Shown piece by piece: positions 22,931-33,929 of a stretch of DNA of 64,000 nt. How positions within the stretch are numbered: the stretch's first letter is position 1; each line of letters starts with the position of its first letter. Source of the stretch: Climacteris rufus (Eukaryota > Chordata > Aves > Passeriformes > Climacteridae); contig VZRZ01002085.1 in NCBI GenBank assembly GCA_013398175.1, positions 547,082 to 611,081 on the forward strand, in the 5' to 3' direction. A program made the translations under genes and the position numbers. The notes under the pieces were generated by a model that was given only the letters and a program-made list of their open reading frames with translations, had not been told where the DNA came from and ran no database searches.

Positions 22931-24354
22931 ATAGATTTTCCACTGGGTAAGGAAAAAGAAGAAAGGGGAAGATGGTTGTCAACTTATTATTCCAGGGTAC
23001 TAAAACTTCATCTTAAACTTTATGCATTATTGAGATTTTAATATAGTATCCTGTAAATAAATAACTTACTGTGTTCTCTGGGGCTGTGTTTAATAATAAC
23101 AATGTTCAGAGAATATAATTCCTCTTTGACCAGAAAGAAACTTCGTCAGATATTCAATATAAATTTTTATGAACCAAATATCTAATTGTGTGTATGTGGC
23201 CTTGTAATTGCAAGGTAAGGATTTGGTTCAATATAAATTTCCTCCATTCTAATATATAAATGTAATTAAAAAAGTTCAGGCAAAACTTATGATGAGTGTT
23301 TGAAACATGAATAGGATTTTAACCAGATGTGTTTTCTTGACAGTTCTAGCAAACATGTTGTCCCAGGTAATATTTTAAACAGATTTAAATTAATGCAACC
23401 TGCCCAGTTTAGAATTTGATGCATTAAATGAAGCAGAAGGCTTTATGGGAAGTTAACTCTGCAGAAGGAATATAGGGAGACTTGAAGAAATTATGTGTTG
23501 ATTAATAACCCCTCTAACTCCACACCCCTGATGTGATTTTTTCCCATTTTGTTGATTTAACAGACTGCAATTCTGCCACTGAGTCCCAGATAGAGTAAGA
23601 GATGATTTCACAAAAACCCTCCAGTCATGCTGAGAATATCTATCACCAAGTTTTCCTTTGTCTGCATGAAAGATTGAGTAGAAAATTAATTTCCCCATGG
23701 AGAGAAAAGCAGAAGTTGCATTGAGAAAAATGAAAAAAGGAATCAAGACCGACCCCACAAAATGTCAGAATCAAAACTTAAAACAAGAATCAAAGCATGT
23801 AGACCACACTCCAAAATAATTAAGCAGAAATATTGGTTAATTGGCTCTCAAATAGTGAGCATTGATTCACGCAGAGTGCAGGGTAATAAAGGCAGGTTTA
23901 CAACAGAGAAAAGCCAGGCAAGCTCCTGAGGCATTAACGTGTAATCCCAGGGAATATCCTGTAGGTTAAACTGGCAACGTATAAAAGCTTCTTTTTGGTG
24001 TGCTGAGAAAAACGCAAGCCAGGAGATGAAGACCATAGAAATTACTATGTCAAGTTATTATGAGTACAATTCAAATAAAAAGAGAACATTTGTAGTTTTC
24101 ACTTACTAAAATCACGTTAGGTTTTCACGTCTTTGCTTAGTTAGCATCAAACTGCTGATCATTGCAAAAGCAAACAAAGCAAGCAAGCAAAACCCATGCT
24201 TGACTAATGAACTCTTCATTTTTTTCTCTGTCCCAACATTTTTTTTGGTTCTCGTTCAGGACTTTTTGCTTTGGGATGAAGGTCTGGGAGGAATCAGTAT
24301 GGCATAAAAATTAATTACTAGGGAAAAAACATTGCATTAAACAATCCTTTAGCC

Positions 24355-25195
24355 CTGTCTGTTGGGGAATGCTTTGATTGTCTGGAGCTTAATGACAGCA
24401 AGGACAGGGTTGAGTGCTCCTGGGTAAGAATCAGGGAGCAGAACAACAGGGCAGAGGTCATGATGGGAATCTGGTCTAGACCACCCAACCAGGATGAAGA
24501 GCCAGGTGAAATATTCTGTGGGCAGCTGGGAAAATTCTCGTGATCACTAATCCTTGTTCTCATGGAGGACTTCAGTTTCCCAGACTTTGCTGGAAATACA
24601 ACACAGTGGAGGGGAAACAGTCTCGGAGATTGCTGGAATGCGTGGAATATGACACTGACACAGCTGATGAGGGAAGGCATTTGCTGGACCTGCTCTTTGC
24701 ATCCAGAGAAGGAATTTGGGTGATGTGATGGTTGGAAGCCACCTTGGGCAGAGCAGTCACAACATCTCAAAGAAGTAATGAGGGGATCAGCAAACTGCTG
24801 CCTTGGGCTTCCAAAGGCCAAACTTGGGCTATTTAAGAGCTTGGTTGATAAAGTCCCTTGGGAGGCCTGAAGGGCAAAAGAGTCCAGGAAGGTTGGACAC
24901 GCTTTGGGGAAATCTTACAGGTACAGCAGCAGGCTGTCCCCATGTGCTGAAAGACGCAGCAGTGGGGAGGATTTAGATGGGATATTAGGAAAAATTTCTC
25001 CAAAGAAAGGGTAGTCAAGCACTGGAATAGACTGCCCAGGTCAGGGGTGGCTTCACCACCCCTGGAGAGATCTAAAAGTCATGTGGATGTGGCACTTGGG
25101 GACGTGGTTTAGTGGTGGCCTTGGCAGAGCTGGGGGAAGAGTTGGACTCAGTGATCTTGGAGGGCTTTTCCCAAGGAAATGATTCTGTGTTTCCG
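24355..25195 (+). mobile_element. CR1 LINE with large internal deletion (endonuclease part joined to 3' UTR)
   Basis: The first part, to about 24960, decodes across frames as CR1 endonuclease and linker. WVRIREQNN, then SRPPNQDEE, then FPRLCWKYNT with GKQSRRLLECV, then HLLDLLFASREG, VGSHLGQSSHNIS and LVDKVPWEA follow the order of the CR1 protein. Several frameshifts and stops make it non-functional. From about 24965 the sequence jumps to CR1 3' UTR (GATGGGATATTAGGAAAAAT, GTGGATGTGGCACTTGGGGA, TTGGACTCAGTGATCTTGGA) and ends GATTCTGTGTTTCCGTGAT. The whole reverse transcriptase region, about 2 kb in an intact element, is absent. It carries one of the few recognisable CR1 protein segments in the window. 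Confidence 0.85.
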
Positions 25196-25221
25196 TGATG
25201 AACACATGAATGAACAGCAGT

Positions 25222-25508
25222 GTTTTGCTGAATCAGTATGTGGGATTAGCAACAGGACAAGGACTAATGACCATAAACTGAAACACAAGAAGTTCCACCT
25301 CAGCATGAAGAAGAACCTCTGTCCGTTGAGAGTGGCAGAACCTTGGAACAGCTGCCCAGGGAGGACACAGAGTTTCCCTCTCTGGAGATTTCCAAATCCA
25401 CCTGGACACATTACTGTGTCACCTGCTCTGGGTGATCCTGCTTGGGCAGGGACATTGGACCAGAGGATCTCCAGAGGTCCCTTCCAACCCCAACTGTTCT
25501 GTGATTAT
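25222..25508 (+). mobile_element. CR1 LINE, second copy in tandem
   Basis: A different CR1 subtype starts about 27 bases after the previous copy ends. It has GGACAAGGACTAATGACCAT, then CACAAGAAGTTCCACCTCAG, TTGGAACAGCTGCCCAGG, CCAGAGGATCTCCAGAGGTC and CCTTCCAACCCCAACTGTTC, ending in TCTGTGATT. It is in the same orientation as the upstream copy but differs from it, so it is an independent insertion. Confidence 0.9.
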
Positions 25509-27091
25509 TTTACTTTCTGGTTTTAGGATACACCTTATTTTAACAATTTAAAATTTAAGAAAAGTGGTTTCCTTAGGCTGAAATGACAGGTAATGGATGG
25601 AGAGAAGCACCTTCATGGTATTCTGAAACATATGTTGACATTGCTATCTAGAGAGCTTTGGTATTATTAGGGGATTTAATGTAAATAATGTAAATAAGTA
25701 CTGACAGCGCAGTGCAGTGTTGGGGCTGTTTAGTGCAAGTGTTCTTCAGATTTTCAGAAAATGCAATTTTGTTTTTCTGTGCAAGCCCAGTTATTTTTCT
25801 CTTACCTAACTTTAGTCCAATTTTTTTTTTTTCAGCCTTCATACTCACAAGCTCCATTTAGCTTAATTTTATTCTTTGAGAAATAAGATTTTCCATTTAT
25901 CATTTCTGGGAAACAGGTACAGTTTGTAGGGGAGAGAACAAGACTTAGAGATGGCCTGGGTTTGCAGTCTTCTTAGACTTTCCTTTTCTGTGCCAGTATG
26001 TAAAGAAGTGATCCAGGAAAACGCCAAGCACTGTCATTATTTTTTATTTGTAATGGCTTTTAGGAACATGTAATTTTAACATGTGAGCATAAAAAACCAA
26101 CAGTTTAAACCAGCAGCTAAATTAAATCAGGGAACATAGACCTGGGCTTCTGTTCCATGAAACATTTGGGATCCTAATCCTGTTTTTCAAAACTCCTGCT
26201 CTAACCAGGGTGAACAAATGCATGCAACTTACAAAATGTGCAGACATGAAGGAATAACTCAGCCCCAGAACTGTGATTATAAAGACAATAAATATTAACC
26301 AGCTCACATAAGCGTGGCTCTGAACCCCTGCTGCAGCTGCAGCCCAACAGATGATGCAGATCCCTTGAGTCTGTGAGAGCAGGAGTACTAAAGGAGGCAG
26401 GAAAATTCATCTTAGTTTGCTGTCAGACTTACTTCTGTAAGTTCCTTTTGTGGCTCTCATGTCAGATCAGTCCAGTGCAGGTTAGTACAGGAAAGAGTGC
26501 TACTACTGAATTAAATTTGAAGCTGCCTCTCATGCCTTGCAGCAATTTTTACCACAAAACCTGCAAAGGTTAAAGCAAGGCCATGGTCCTTTACAGACCA
26601 AACCTGTCCAAGATAACTCCCAATATAGAAAAAAGGTATTTTCTAATTCAAAAGGCATAGAGTGATCAACCCCCTACCTTCCAAATTTGTTTTGTTTCCT
26701 TTTTTAATTTCCTCTCAAGGCCCAATCCTTAAAAACTTTATTCTTCCCTAAACTTTAGCATTTTTTATCTTTTCCCTAGGCTGATGGAAGTTCTACACAT
26801 TATCATTGCCTCTACATCTCCTTCTTGATTTAAAACCAGACTTTGCATCTGTAGAGAAGATTTTGGCCTTCTCCAGTTCTTATGTGTAAAGCCATGATGG
26901 GCATCCTGCCCACCTGAAGACTCAAGAACTTAATATGAATTCCATCAAGGACTGGACTGAATGTTATCTAAATTGGAGTTTACTTGCTGTCTGCTTCTTC
27001 TTGTTTGGTGAGAGATATAAAACAGTTGCTTTTCCTGATTTGGTTCAGTTAGAGTCCAGGAGAGCAAAGTTGGTCTTGTGGGAACACTTAT
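25509..27091. other. AT-rich non-coding sequence
   Basis: No gene or transposon is recognised. The open frames are short and featureless. Confidence 0.5.
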
Positions 27092-27292
27092 GTGGCCTGA
27101 GAGCATTGTCCAAATGCTTCTTGAGTTCTGTCAGGCTTGGGGCTGTGACTGTTCCCTGGAGAGCCTGTTCCAGTGCCCAACCACCCTCTGGGTGAAGAAC
27201 CTTTTCCTGATATCCAACCTAAACCTTCCTAAATGTAAATCTCCAGCTTTTCCCTTGGGTCCTGTCACTGGTCACCAGAGAGCAGACATCAG
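27092..27292 (-). mobile_element. CR1 LINE fragment, antisense, 3'-truncated
   Basis: Reverse-complemented, this gives GGTGACCAGTGACAGGACCC, GATATCAGGAAAAGGTTCTT, GCACTGGAACAGGCTCTCCA, CAGTCACAGCCCCAAGCC and CATTTGGACAATGCTCTCAG. These are CR1 3'-region landmarks in order. The terminal octamers are absent at the left edge, so the 3' tip has been lost. Confidence 0.85.
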
Positions 27293-27295
27293 TAT

Positions 27296-27345
27296 TGCAG
27301 TAATGTTCCCACTTCATAGACAGGAACTGAGGCACCAAAATCAAC
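27296..27345. mobile_element. Possible old MIR-type SINE relic
   Basis: TTCCCACTTCATAGACAGGA followed by ACTGAGGCACC resembles the MIR core segment in which CCATTTTACAGATGAGGAAA is followed by CTGAGGC. Only about 40 bases match, directly abutting the CR1 copy. MIR-like relics are sparse but present in birds. Chance similarity cannot be excluded. Confidence 0.35.
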
Positions 27346-30240
27346 CTGAGTGCTCGACCTTCCTCATACCCTTTCAAAAACAGCAACAGAACTGCCTAGC
27401 ACAGAATCACACAAAATGTGTTTGATAGATTAGACAAGGAGCCAAATACCCCCAGATTTTTCTGCATCCCAGACTGCTGAATACTTCTCTTGTCTCCCTC
27501 TGAGCTTCCCAGATTGCAATCAATGGGATACTTTGGACTATTCTCCTTGGCTGTGATGGATTTTCATAATTTTTTAAAGACTCTCTGTACTGGCTATTGT
27601 TGGGGGCTCGTTTTCAGTATGCAGATGTATTTAAATGTATTCATACTCCCCCACCTTTCTGTGCAGTGACTGTCAGCTGTGTCTGCACAACCTGCCAATT
27701 ACTGTAACTTCCAGAACAATAACAGCCTAATTGATAGACAGAGTAAATGAAGGAGCAACAAGGAGATCATCAGTGCTGGCAAACGAGTCAACAACACCCA
27801 AAGTGGCCATTGGGTATTCTGCTACCTTAAGGACTTCAAAGCAGCTGATAGAAATTCATATTAAAATGCATGAAGTGCATCCTGCCTGCTTCACTTAGCA
27901 TAGGGCAGAGTGGAGAACTTAAAATCATACAGAATTTTAGAGCCTAATTCACTTGTATTTGAACTATCCTAAGTTTTATGAGGGAGGACCTTACAGAGAA
28001 GGAAGTCTTACAAATTTTTTCTGAAGCTGTGTAGCTCCATATTGCCTTCAAGGGCACACAGTGCCCAGGCACAGCAGCACAGTCCTCAGTCTTAGTATAA
28101 ATCTAGATATTCTCAATGTTTTGAGTCTCATTTCTGCATTTCTTGTAGTGGAATGTATGTACTCAAATACTCCAAGTATGGAAACATTTAACTCACCCCT
28201 ACAAAAGCGTGAGATAAAAATGTAATTCCCAAAAATGGACCTTAGATGGCAAATTGAATCTTTTCTTTGGGGTGGGGAGCAGTTGATTTCTACTTTCAGT
28301 AACATCTTCCCTGCTTCTACTTTCAGTAACATTTTTGCCCTGGCCATGGGTTGATTTCTTGGGCTGCAAGAAGATGAAGTCCTGAACGGATGATTTATGG
28401 AACTTTCGTGTCATATGTAATTTCTAAAATTTGAAACAAATACCATCCTCAAAACTTTTTTGTGTGTGCTAAAGCAGACATTTAAGTTGTGGCTCTGTAT
28501 CAGCTGGTTTGGGGTATCCAGACAGTGCTAATGTTACACTCATTCTATCATTTTACTTTACTTAAATTACACTCTGAGCTTTTTTGGGGATTTAATTGAA
28601 AAGCAAAAAGTCTGTGAGGAAAATTTTAGGACAGTAAAGATTACACAAGATTCGGGGAGCTGATATTTCTCATAGGAGAAAGGAGACTGTACTTCTCTTT
28701 CCTCCACAAGAAGTTCTTTTCCAGAGCATATATAACTATATAAACAAATATGCCCAAACACTGCAGCACTGATGTCAGAGTGAGCCATCCTGCCAGTTCC
28801 ATGTTGTAAATCAGTGCTAAAAGTCAGCAGAACATGATGTTTTTAGCAATGGGACAGAGTTTTCTAGGAGAAAAAGTACACAAATATCCTTTTGTTTTGA
28901 GCCAAGAGGGAAAAAAATAAAGGAAAAACTGGCAGAAATTAAATCATCCTAGAAGACCAAGGTATAAATTCTTGAGGGCACTCAGATACTGGTTTTGCTG
29001 TATTAGTTATTGAAATCCACTACAGGGAACCATCACTTAGGTTGTATCTCCAGTTTAACCTCATGGACTCCTCTGCACTGGAAGGTGTTCTGTGCCCAGC
29101 TGCAGCCCATGGAAATTCACCCAACCATTGTTTTACACCTCAATTTTTTTCCCAGAGCTTTACCCCAAGCAAGACACAGATTGTTGAACCTGAAAAGATC
29201 CAAAGAACAAAATAATGAGGGTAAAGCTAGTCCAGGTCTTGAGAAAAATAAAATATATACATAAAGGAGAGGGAACTAGAAATTACAAAGAAGAGAAGTA
29301 CAACAGGAAAAACTCTTAGTTTCTGAATAGAAAACATGGATATTATATAGAAATTTACAGGGTGAAATCACTACTTTAGTAGCCATTTGATGTACTCAAT
29401 AGATATGGAGTAAAAGTAATACTTTTATAATAATAATAATACTAATAACAACAAAAATCTAACTCATATATTCCTTTTCTCCAGAAAACCACTAGGCACT
29501 TTATAAAGGAGGTCAACACAATTATCGCTATTTTAGATTCTAAAATTCGCCTGAAAGAGGATTTTAAGCAGAAATCCCTCAGTAGGGTGCTCTTGGAATT
29601 TGCTCCTGGTGCTTTCTTCTTTTCTCCATCAGCAGTATTTTCAGGTTTAAGCAACCTGGCAAAATTGTACCAGGTGATGTTTTTCACTTTTAAAATGTGA
29701 ATGACATTTCTTTTTCTTTGCAGTGACTCATCAGAGCAAAACCAGGGAAAACTTAGCTTTAACATGTTTCTAGAATAAGACAGCAAGGTTGCTTTAAGAT
29801 TTTCCTTGGAGGCTTTTTCCTTCCAAGTAATATTGAGTGGCACCATGTTCTCCATCCTGAAGTGTTTCTAGGTAAGTTGGGATCATTCCTTGACTTTGAG
29901 ACGGCCTTCACCTACATCTTACCTAGAAATAAGTTTGTGTGATCATCCTAAGCATGGTGCCTGTAATTTAGAAAATGAAGGCACAATGAAATCCAGTAAC
30001 TTCCCTCCATCTTTAGCTGTGGTCATTGGGATATCTTTAGTCAACTAACACCAGATTTGTCATTACAATGTAATGAAAAAGAATTTACAGTGTTTGCAAA
30101 AATGTATTTTATGAGGGTCTTGAAGTGCACATCAGCAGCCCTCAGTCTTTCCAAATGCTATGTCAGGCTATGCAAGGAAATGACTTAAAGAATTTGCTTG
30201 ATGAATGGAGCAATCACTCTGGATTTGTTCAACCAACACT
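27346..30240. other. AT-rich non-coding sequence
   Basis: No supported gene. It contains a 27-bp-period duplication at 28288-28332 and a TAA-rich patch near 29424-29455. A 137-codon antisense frame (29442-29855) has no recognisable domain. Confidence 0.45.
28288..28332. repeat. Two-copy tandem duplication, 27-bp period
   Basis: TTCTACTTTCAGTAACAT occurs at 28288 and again, identically, at 28315. The intervening bases are similar to those after the second copy. Confidence 0.8.
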
Positions 30241-30357
30241 GGGAAGAGAATAAAAGCAACCCCAAACAAATAAACCAAAACCAATCAACCAAAAAAAAAA
30301 CCAAAACCAACCACCAAACAAAACCAAACCAAACAAAAACCAACCAAACAAAAAATA
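30241..30357. repeat. A/C-only low-complexity tract (AACC/CAAA units)
   Basis: For about 100 bases the + strand is nearly free of G and T, built from CCAAAC, ACCAA and AAACAA words. The minus strand is correspondingly G/T-only with GGTTTGG units. Confidence 0.85.
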
Positions 30358-31012
30358 TCCTCGAGTTGATTTTTCATGTTTATTGACCACAACATGGTAA
30401 ATGGTTACTTTAAATTTCAAATTGCTCTGTACCTGCCCTGTCTATCATTTACCTCCTGCAACTCCCTTCATACCCCATGTCCAGAGGTGAGATGTTATCC
30501 TATGTGCTCCTTTGGTCTGATCTGGGATGGAGAATATAATACAATTTTGGGTAGACTGAGGAGAAACACTGGGAGTGAAGAATTCTTTTTATACTCCATT
30601 TCAGGCACCAATTTGAATCAAAACCACTAAATCACAAAATTTTGTGTCCATTTTATATATGGCCATACAAATCAAGGGACGTTAAGTCACAGTTGTTTCA
30701 ATCTCCTACTGTTCAACCAAACTTGAGATCAAAGAAGGATAACCCACATTTCCAACATGCTTTAAATTATGAGGAAGTGCTAGCAACCCACAATTAAAAA
30801 TACCCCACCAGATAAAACCATTATTAATCTAACTTTGGCCATGACTGCCCTGGACTCAATGAAGTTAGACCTTTCTGTGACTTTAAAACCAGAATATTTT
30901 GGAAAGCCTGAAAAAGCTCATGGAAGAGATTTAAGAGCCAAAACATTTTTCAAAGAGCAGAAAATGACATTTACTGTGTATTTTCCAAATTTTCACATGT
31001 TCTAACACGTAG
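30358..31012. other. AT-rich non-coding sequence
   Basis: Nothing recognisable. Short open frames only. Confidence 0.45.
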
Positions 31013-31145
31013 AATCATAGAATCACAGAATGGTTTAGTTTGGAAGCAATCTTGAAGACCATCCAGTTGTCCTGGGCAGGGACATCTTGCACCAGACCAG
31101 GTTGCTCCAAGCCCCATCCAACCTGACCTGGAACACTTGCAGGGA
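31013..31145 (-). mobile_element. CR1 LINE 3' end, antisense
   Basis: TAGAATCATAGAATCACAGA is the reverse complement of the CR1 terminal repeats. It is followed by TGGTTTAGTTTGGAAGCAAT, CTGGGCAGGGACATCTTGCA and GTTGCTCCAAGCCCCATCCA, ending near AACACTTGCAGG. About 130 bases remain. Confidence 0.92.
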
Positions 31146-32883
31146 AGTGGGGATTTCCTACTCAGTGTTAGTAAAAAATATAACTAAACTGCAGGGGTGA
31201 TCACAGCTGTGCCAGCACAGGTTTACTTGGAGTCTGAATCTGCTTCCAATTCTATGATGACAGATGTGTCTTTGACTGTAATTATTTTAACATATTGCAC
31301 ATAAAAGAACAGCAATTTAGGAAAAAAATCTTCTTAAATCTCATATCTGTAGCATAAGACAGGGTTGTACTCGTAAACAAGAAATAACAGCCTAGGGGGA
31401 AAGGAGACAGTAACACCTGAAACAGCACATGACAGGAATTTTGGGATATTTTGAAGTTAATTTATCCATCTTCTCCTTTCCCTGACATACCACCCATGCT
31501 TCAAGGTATCCTGAGGTGACTCTGCCTGTCTCAGCTTTCACACCAGCTCCAAACTCCATTATTTTACTTGTTCCCTGGAAGCAGAGTGTGGAAGAGTGCT
31601 CCAAGCAGATGGATTTGATGCAGCAAATATAAATAAATATCCCTGGCAGAAATCAAACTCTCATTTCCTCTTCATTCACTGCAGAGGGTGCTGTCTGCCC
31701 ACATTCCTGGTCCTCAGGAAGCAGGTGGGGAAAAAGGGTTGTGAACTATTTAGAAGTTGAAAAGGCAGGTCGTGGGATATTATCAAAACACAGTAAAAAC
31801 GTGCACAATTAAAGACAAAAAGTTACATTTCAGAGTCACGACAAAATAAACCTCAATGGAGCAAAGTTGCTGTCACAGCCAGACTGGAATTCTGGCCCAA
31901 GGCAGTCAGCCCTGGATTTTAATGAAAAATAAAATGAGATTTTCCTCCCTGACTTCAACAAAGTTTAAGTCTTTCTGAAGTCATCCACATAGGCAGTGAT
32001 GTTAAAGTATAAACAGCAACTCCTTCCTGGTAAAATCACAAAGTTTTGTGGATCTGTTTTCATAGTGAAACTCTAGAAACCAGCTGAAACATCAGAGTTT
32101 TGTTATGAAACAAGGAGACTGGGGCTCAAAGACAGTCCTATCCTGTGCATTGCATGTTTGTGGGGATGTCAAGGCAGATCTTGTTTTCAGCTGAAGTCAC
32201 TCATCTGATAGCATCAAAAATCAAGATTTTTGTCCCTGAATCCAGAAGTGTTTATGTGTTGTTCTGCTTAAATTATAACAGTGTTTAAAATACAAAAAGA
32301 GTATCTTTGGTATGCAGAGAAGATGTCAGATTTGCTCTTGAAACTTCCCTTTGAATCTCATGCTTTTCCAATTTCCAGCTGTGAAACAGGCTGTTCTGTG
32401 AACAGTGACCACCCTTCCCAAAATCCACTACCTGGTGGGAAGTGAATGCTCTTGGGTAAGAGGCAAAGACCGTTCCATGCCAGGTCCTTTAGCTGGAAAC
32501 AGTGTCCTTCATCCAGCATAGCCAGCAGATCCTTATACTTGACTTTTGTCAAGTGCCTGATTATTGCCTGTTTAGGAGCAGAGAGGGTAACTAAATCTGA
32601 ACTTCAAGAAATTAAAAATATCAGTAAGAAAGTCTTACCCACATTGTCAGGAAACAGATTTGGCAGCAATTAGCAGAAAAATGTAACCCAAGGACAAAGT
32701 GGCATCATTGCACAGCATCAGGAGATTTGCTACAAAAAACAAAAGCAAACTGGTGGCACTCAAGTCTTTAAAAGTGAGTGACCACAGAAGTGTTATGGGA
32801 ACCACAGGAGAGACCAGGGGTTATGAGAACCGTTAATAACTTGGTTATGACAGCCAAGTTAAAAATATCACCCCATCCCCCTC
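31146..32883. other. AT-rich non-coding sequence
   Basis: No gene or transposon is recognised. Short open frames without features. Confidence 0.5.
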
Positions 32884-33313
32884 TGCCGTGCTCAGGTGAG
32901 AGCCCACCTGCAGAGCTGCCTCCAGGAGGCCACAGAGATGCTCCAAGGGCTAGAGGTCCTCTGCTCTGGAGCCAGGCTGGGAGAGATCCACCTGGAGAAG
33001 AGAAGGCTCCAGGGAGACCTTAGGGCCCCTTCCAGTGCCTAAGGGGCTTCAAGACAGCTGGAGAGGGACTTGGGACAAGGGTGGAGTGACAGGACAAGAG
33101 GGAATGGCATCAAACTGACAGAGGAGACATTTATTAGACTAAATATTAGGAAGAAGTTCTTGACTATGAGCATGGTAAAACGCTGGCACAGGTTGCCCAG
33201 AGAAGCTGTGGCTGCCCCATCCCTGGAAGTGTCCAAGGCCAGGTTGGATGGGGCTTGGAGTAACTGTGGAAGAGGAAAGTGTCCCTGCCCATGGCAGGGC
33301 AGCTGGACCTAGA
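32884..33313 (+). mobile_element. CR1 LINE, left part (interrupted by an LTR)
   Basis: GTGCTCAGGTGAGAGCCCAC, CACCTGGAGAAGAGAAGGCT, AGCTGGAGAGGGACTTGGGA, AATATTAGGAAGAAGTTC, GGCACAGGTTGCCCAGAGAA, AGTGTCCAAGGCCAGGTTGG and TGTCCCTGCCCATGGCAGGG run in CR1 order. The match ends within GCTGGACCTAGA at 33313. It resumes at 34291 with CAATCTTGAAAGTCCCTTCC, exactly the expected continuation. The break is a clean insertion of 33314-34290. Confidence 0.93.
33308..33313. repeat. Target-site duplication CCTAGA, left copy
   Basis: Matches 34285-34290. The pair brackets the outer LTR inside the CR1. Removing one copy plus the LTR restores CR1 continuity. Confidence 0.85.
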
Positions 33314-33861
33314 TGCCACGGCTAAATTCGTGGGTCTTCTCGGAAGTCTTCAGCAGCAGTCACGTGACCCGAGAGAAGCAATTTTAGCCTCTCCCAGTCT
33401 CTGTCGGAGTTGTGGCTGCCTCGGAACTTCTGCGCAGTGTTTGCTCAGGTCCACAGCGCGGTTAATTAATGCAGTAGAAACAAAGAGACAGGAAGGGTTC
33501 TTTGCCGCTTAAGTCCAGCTGATTTTATTCCTGGAGTTGCATGCAGGAGTGGACAATGACGAGGAAAGCTGGCTGGGGCTGGCTGTTATACCAGGCAAGG
33601 GAGGGGAAGGGAGTTGGAAGAGAGGCAATGGCTGTGGAGGATTGGAATGACTGACCGGGGTATTGGCCACTCACGCGGCTGTCCGCACATAGCGGAATGA
33701 CCAATGGGCTGCCCTTTTGGGCAAGTGCTGCTCATGGGGTGGCCCCGTGGCCCCGGGCTGCCCGCGCATGCCTGAACAGGGAGAGAAGCAGGGAAGAAGG
33801 TGACACAAAAGCTCAGCGCCCACGATCCCAGAGGGGGGCGGTGGAGGGGGAGGACAGAAGC

Positions 33862-33880
33862 GGCGGCCGCAGCGGCCGCC
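33862..33880. repeat. Perfect GC-only inverted repeat with two NotI sites
   Basis: Nine-base arms GGCGGCCGC and GCGGCCGCC flank a single A. It lies in the U3 part of LTR-C. Two GCGGCCGC octamers (33863-33870 and 33872-33879) are separated by one base. Confidence 0.9.
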
Positions 33881-33923
33881 AGCTCCGGGGCCCCCCCAGG
33901 CCATCCGCCATGGCGGGCAGGCA

Positions 33924-33929
33924 GGGGGA
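33924..33929. repeat. Target-site duplication GGGGGA, left copy
   Basis: Identical to 34236-34241, flanking LTR-B. Confidence 0.87.

Larger units (their letters stand above)
15583..24354. other. Long AT-rich non-coding stretch
   Basis: Nearly 9 kb without a supported gene or interspersed repeat. The only clear items are simple repeats (poly-T at 17603, GA-rich at 21076, G11 at 22689, AT-rich at 22866). The 18590-18960 part is rich in TTAATTGA and ATTA cores and could hold conserved non-coding elements. Open frames of up to 170 codons (17785-18297, +) have no recognisable domains and no promoter context. Confidence 0.45.

Noticed and set aside
24318..24821. 167-codon minus-strand open frame
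   Set aside because: It is antisense to the CR1 endonuclease segment, which decodes sensibly on the + strand.
30198..30386. Asn/Lys/Gln-rich open frame
   Set aside because: It translates the A/C-only low-complexity tract.
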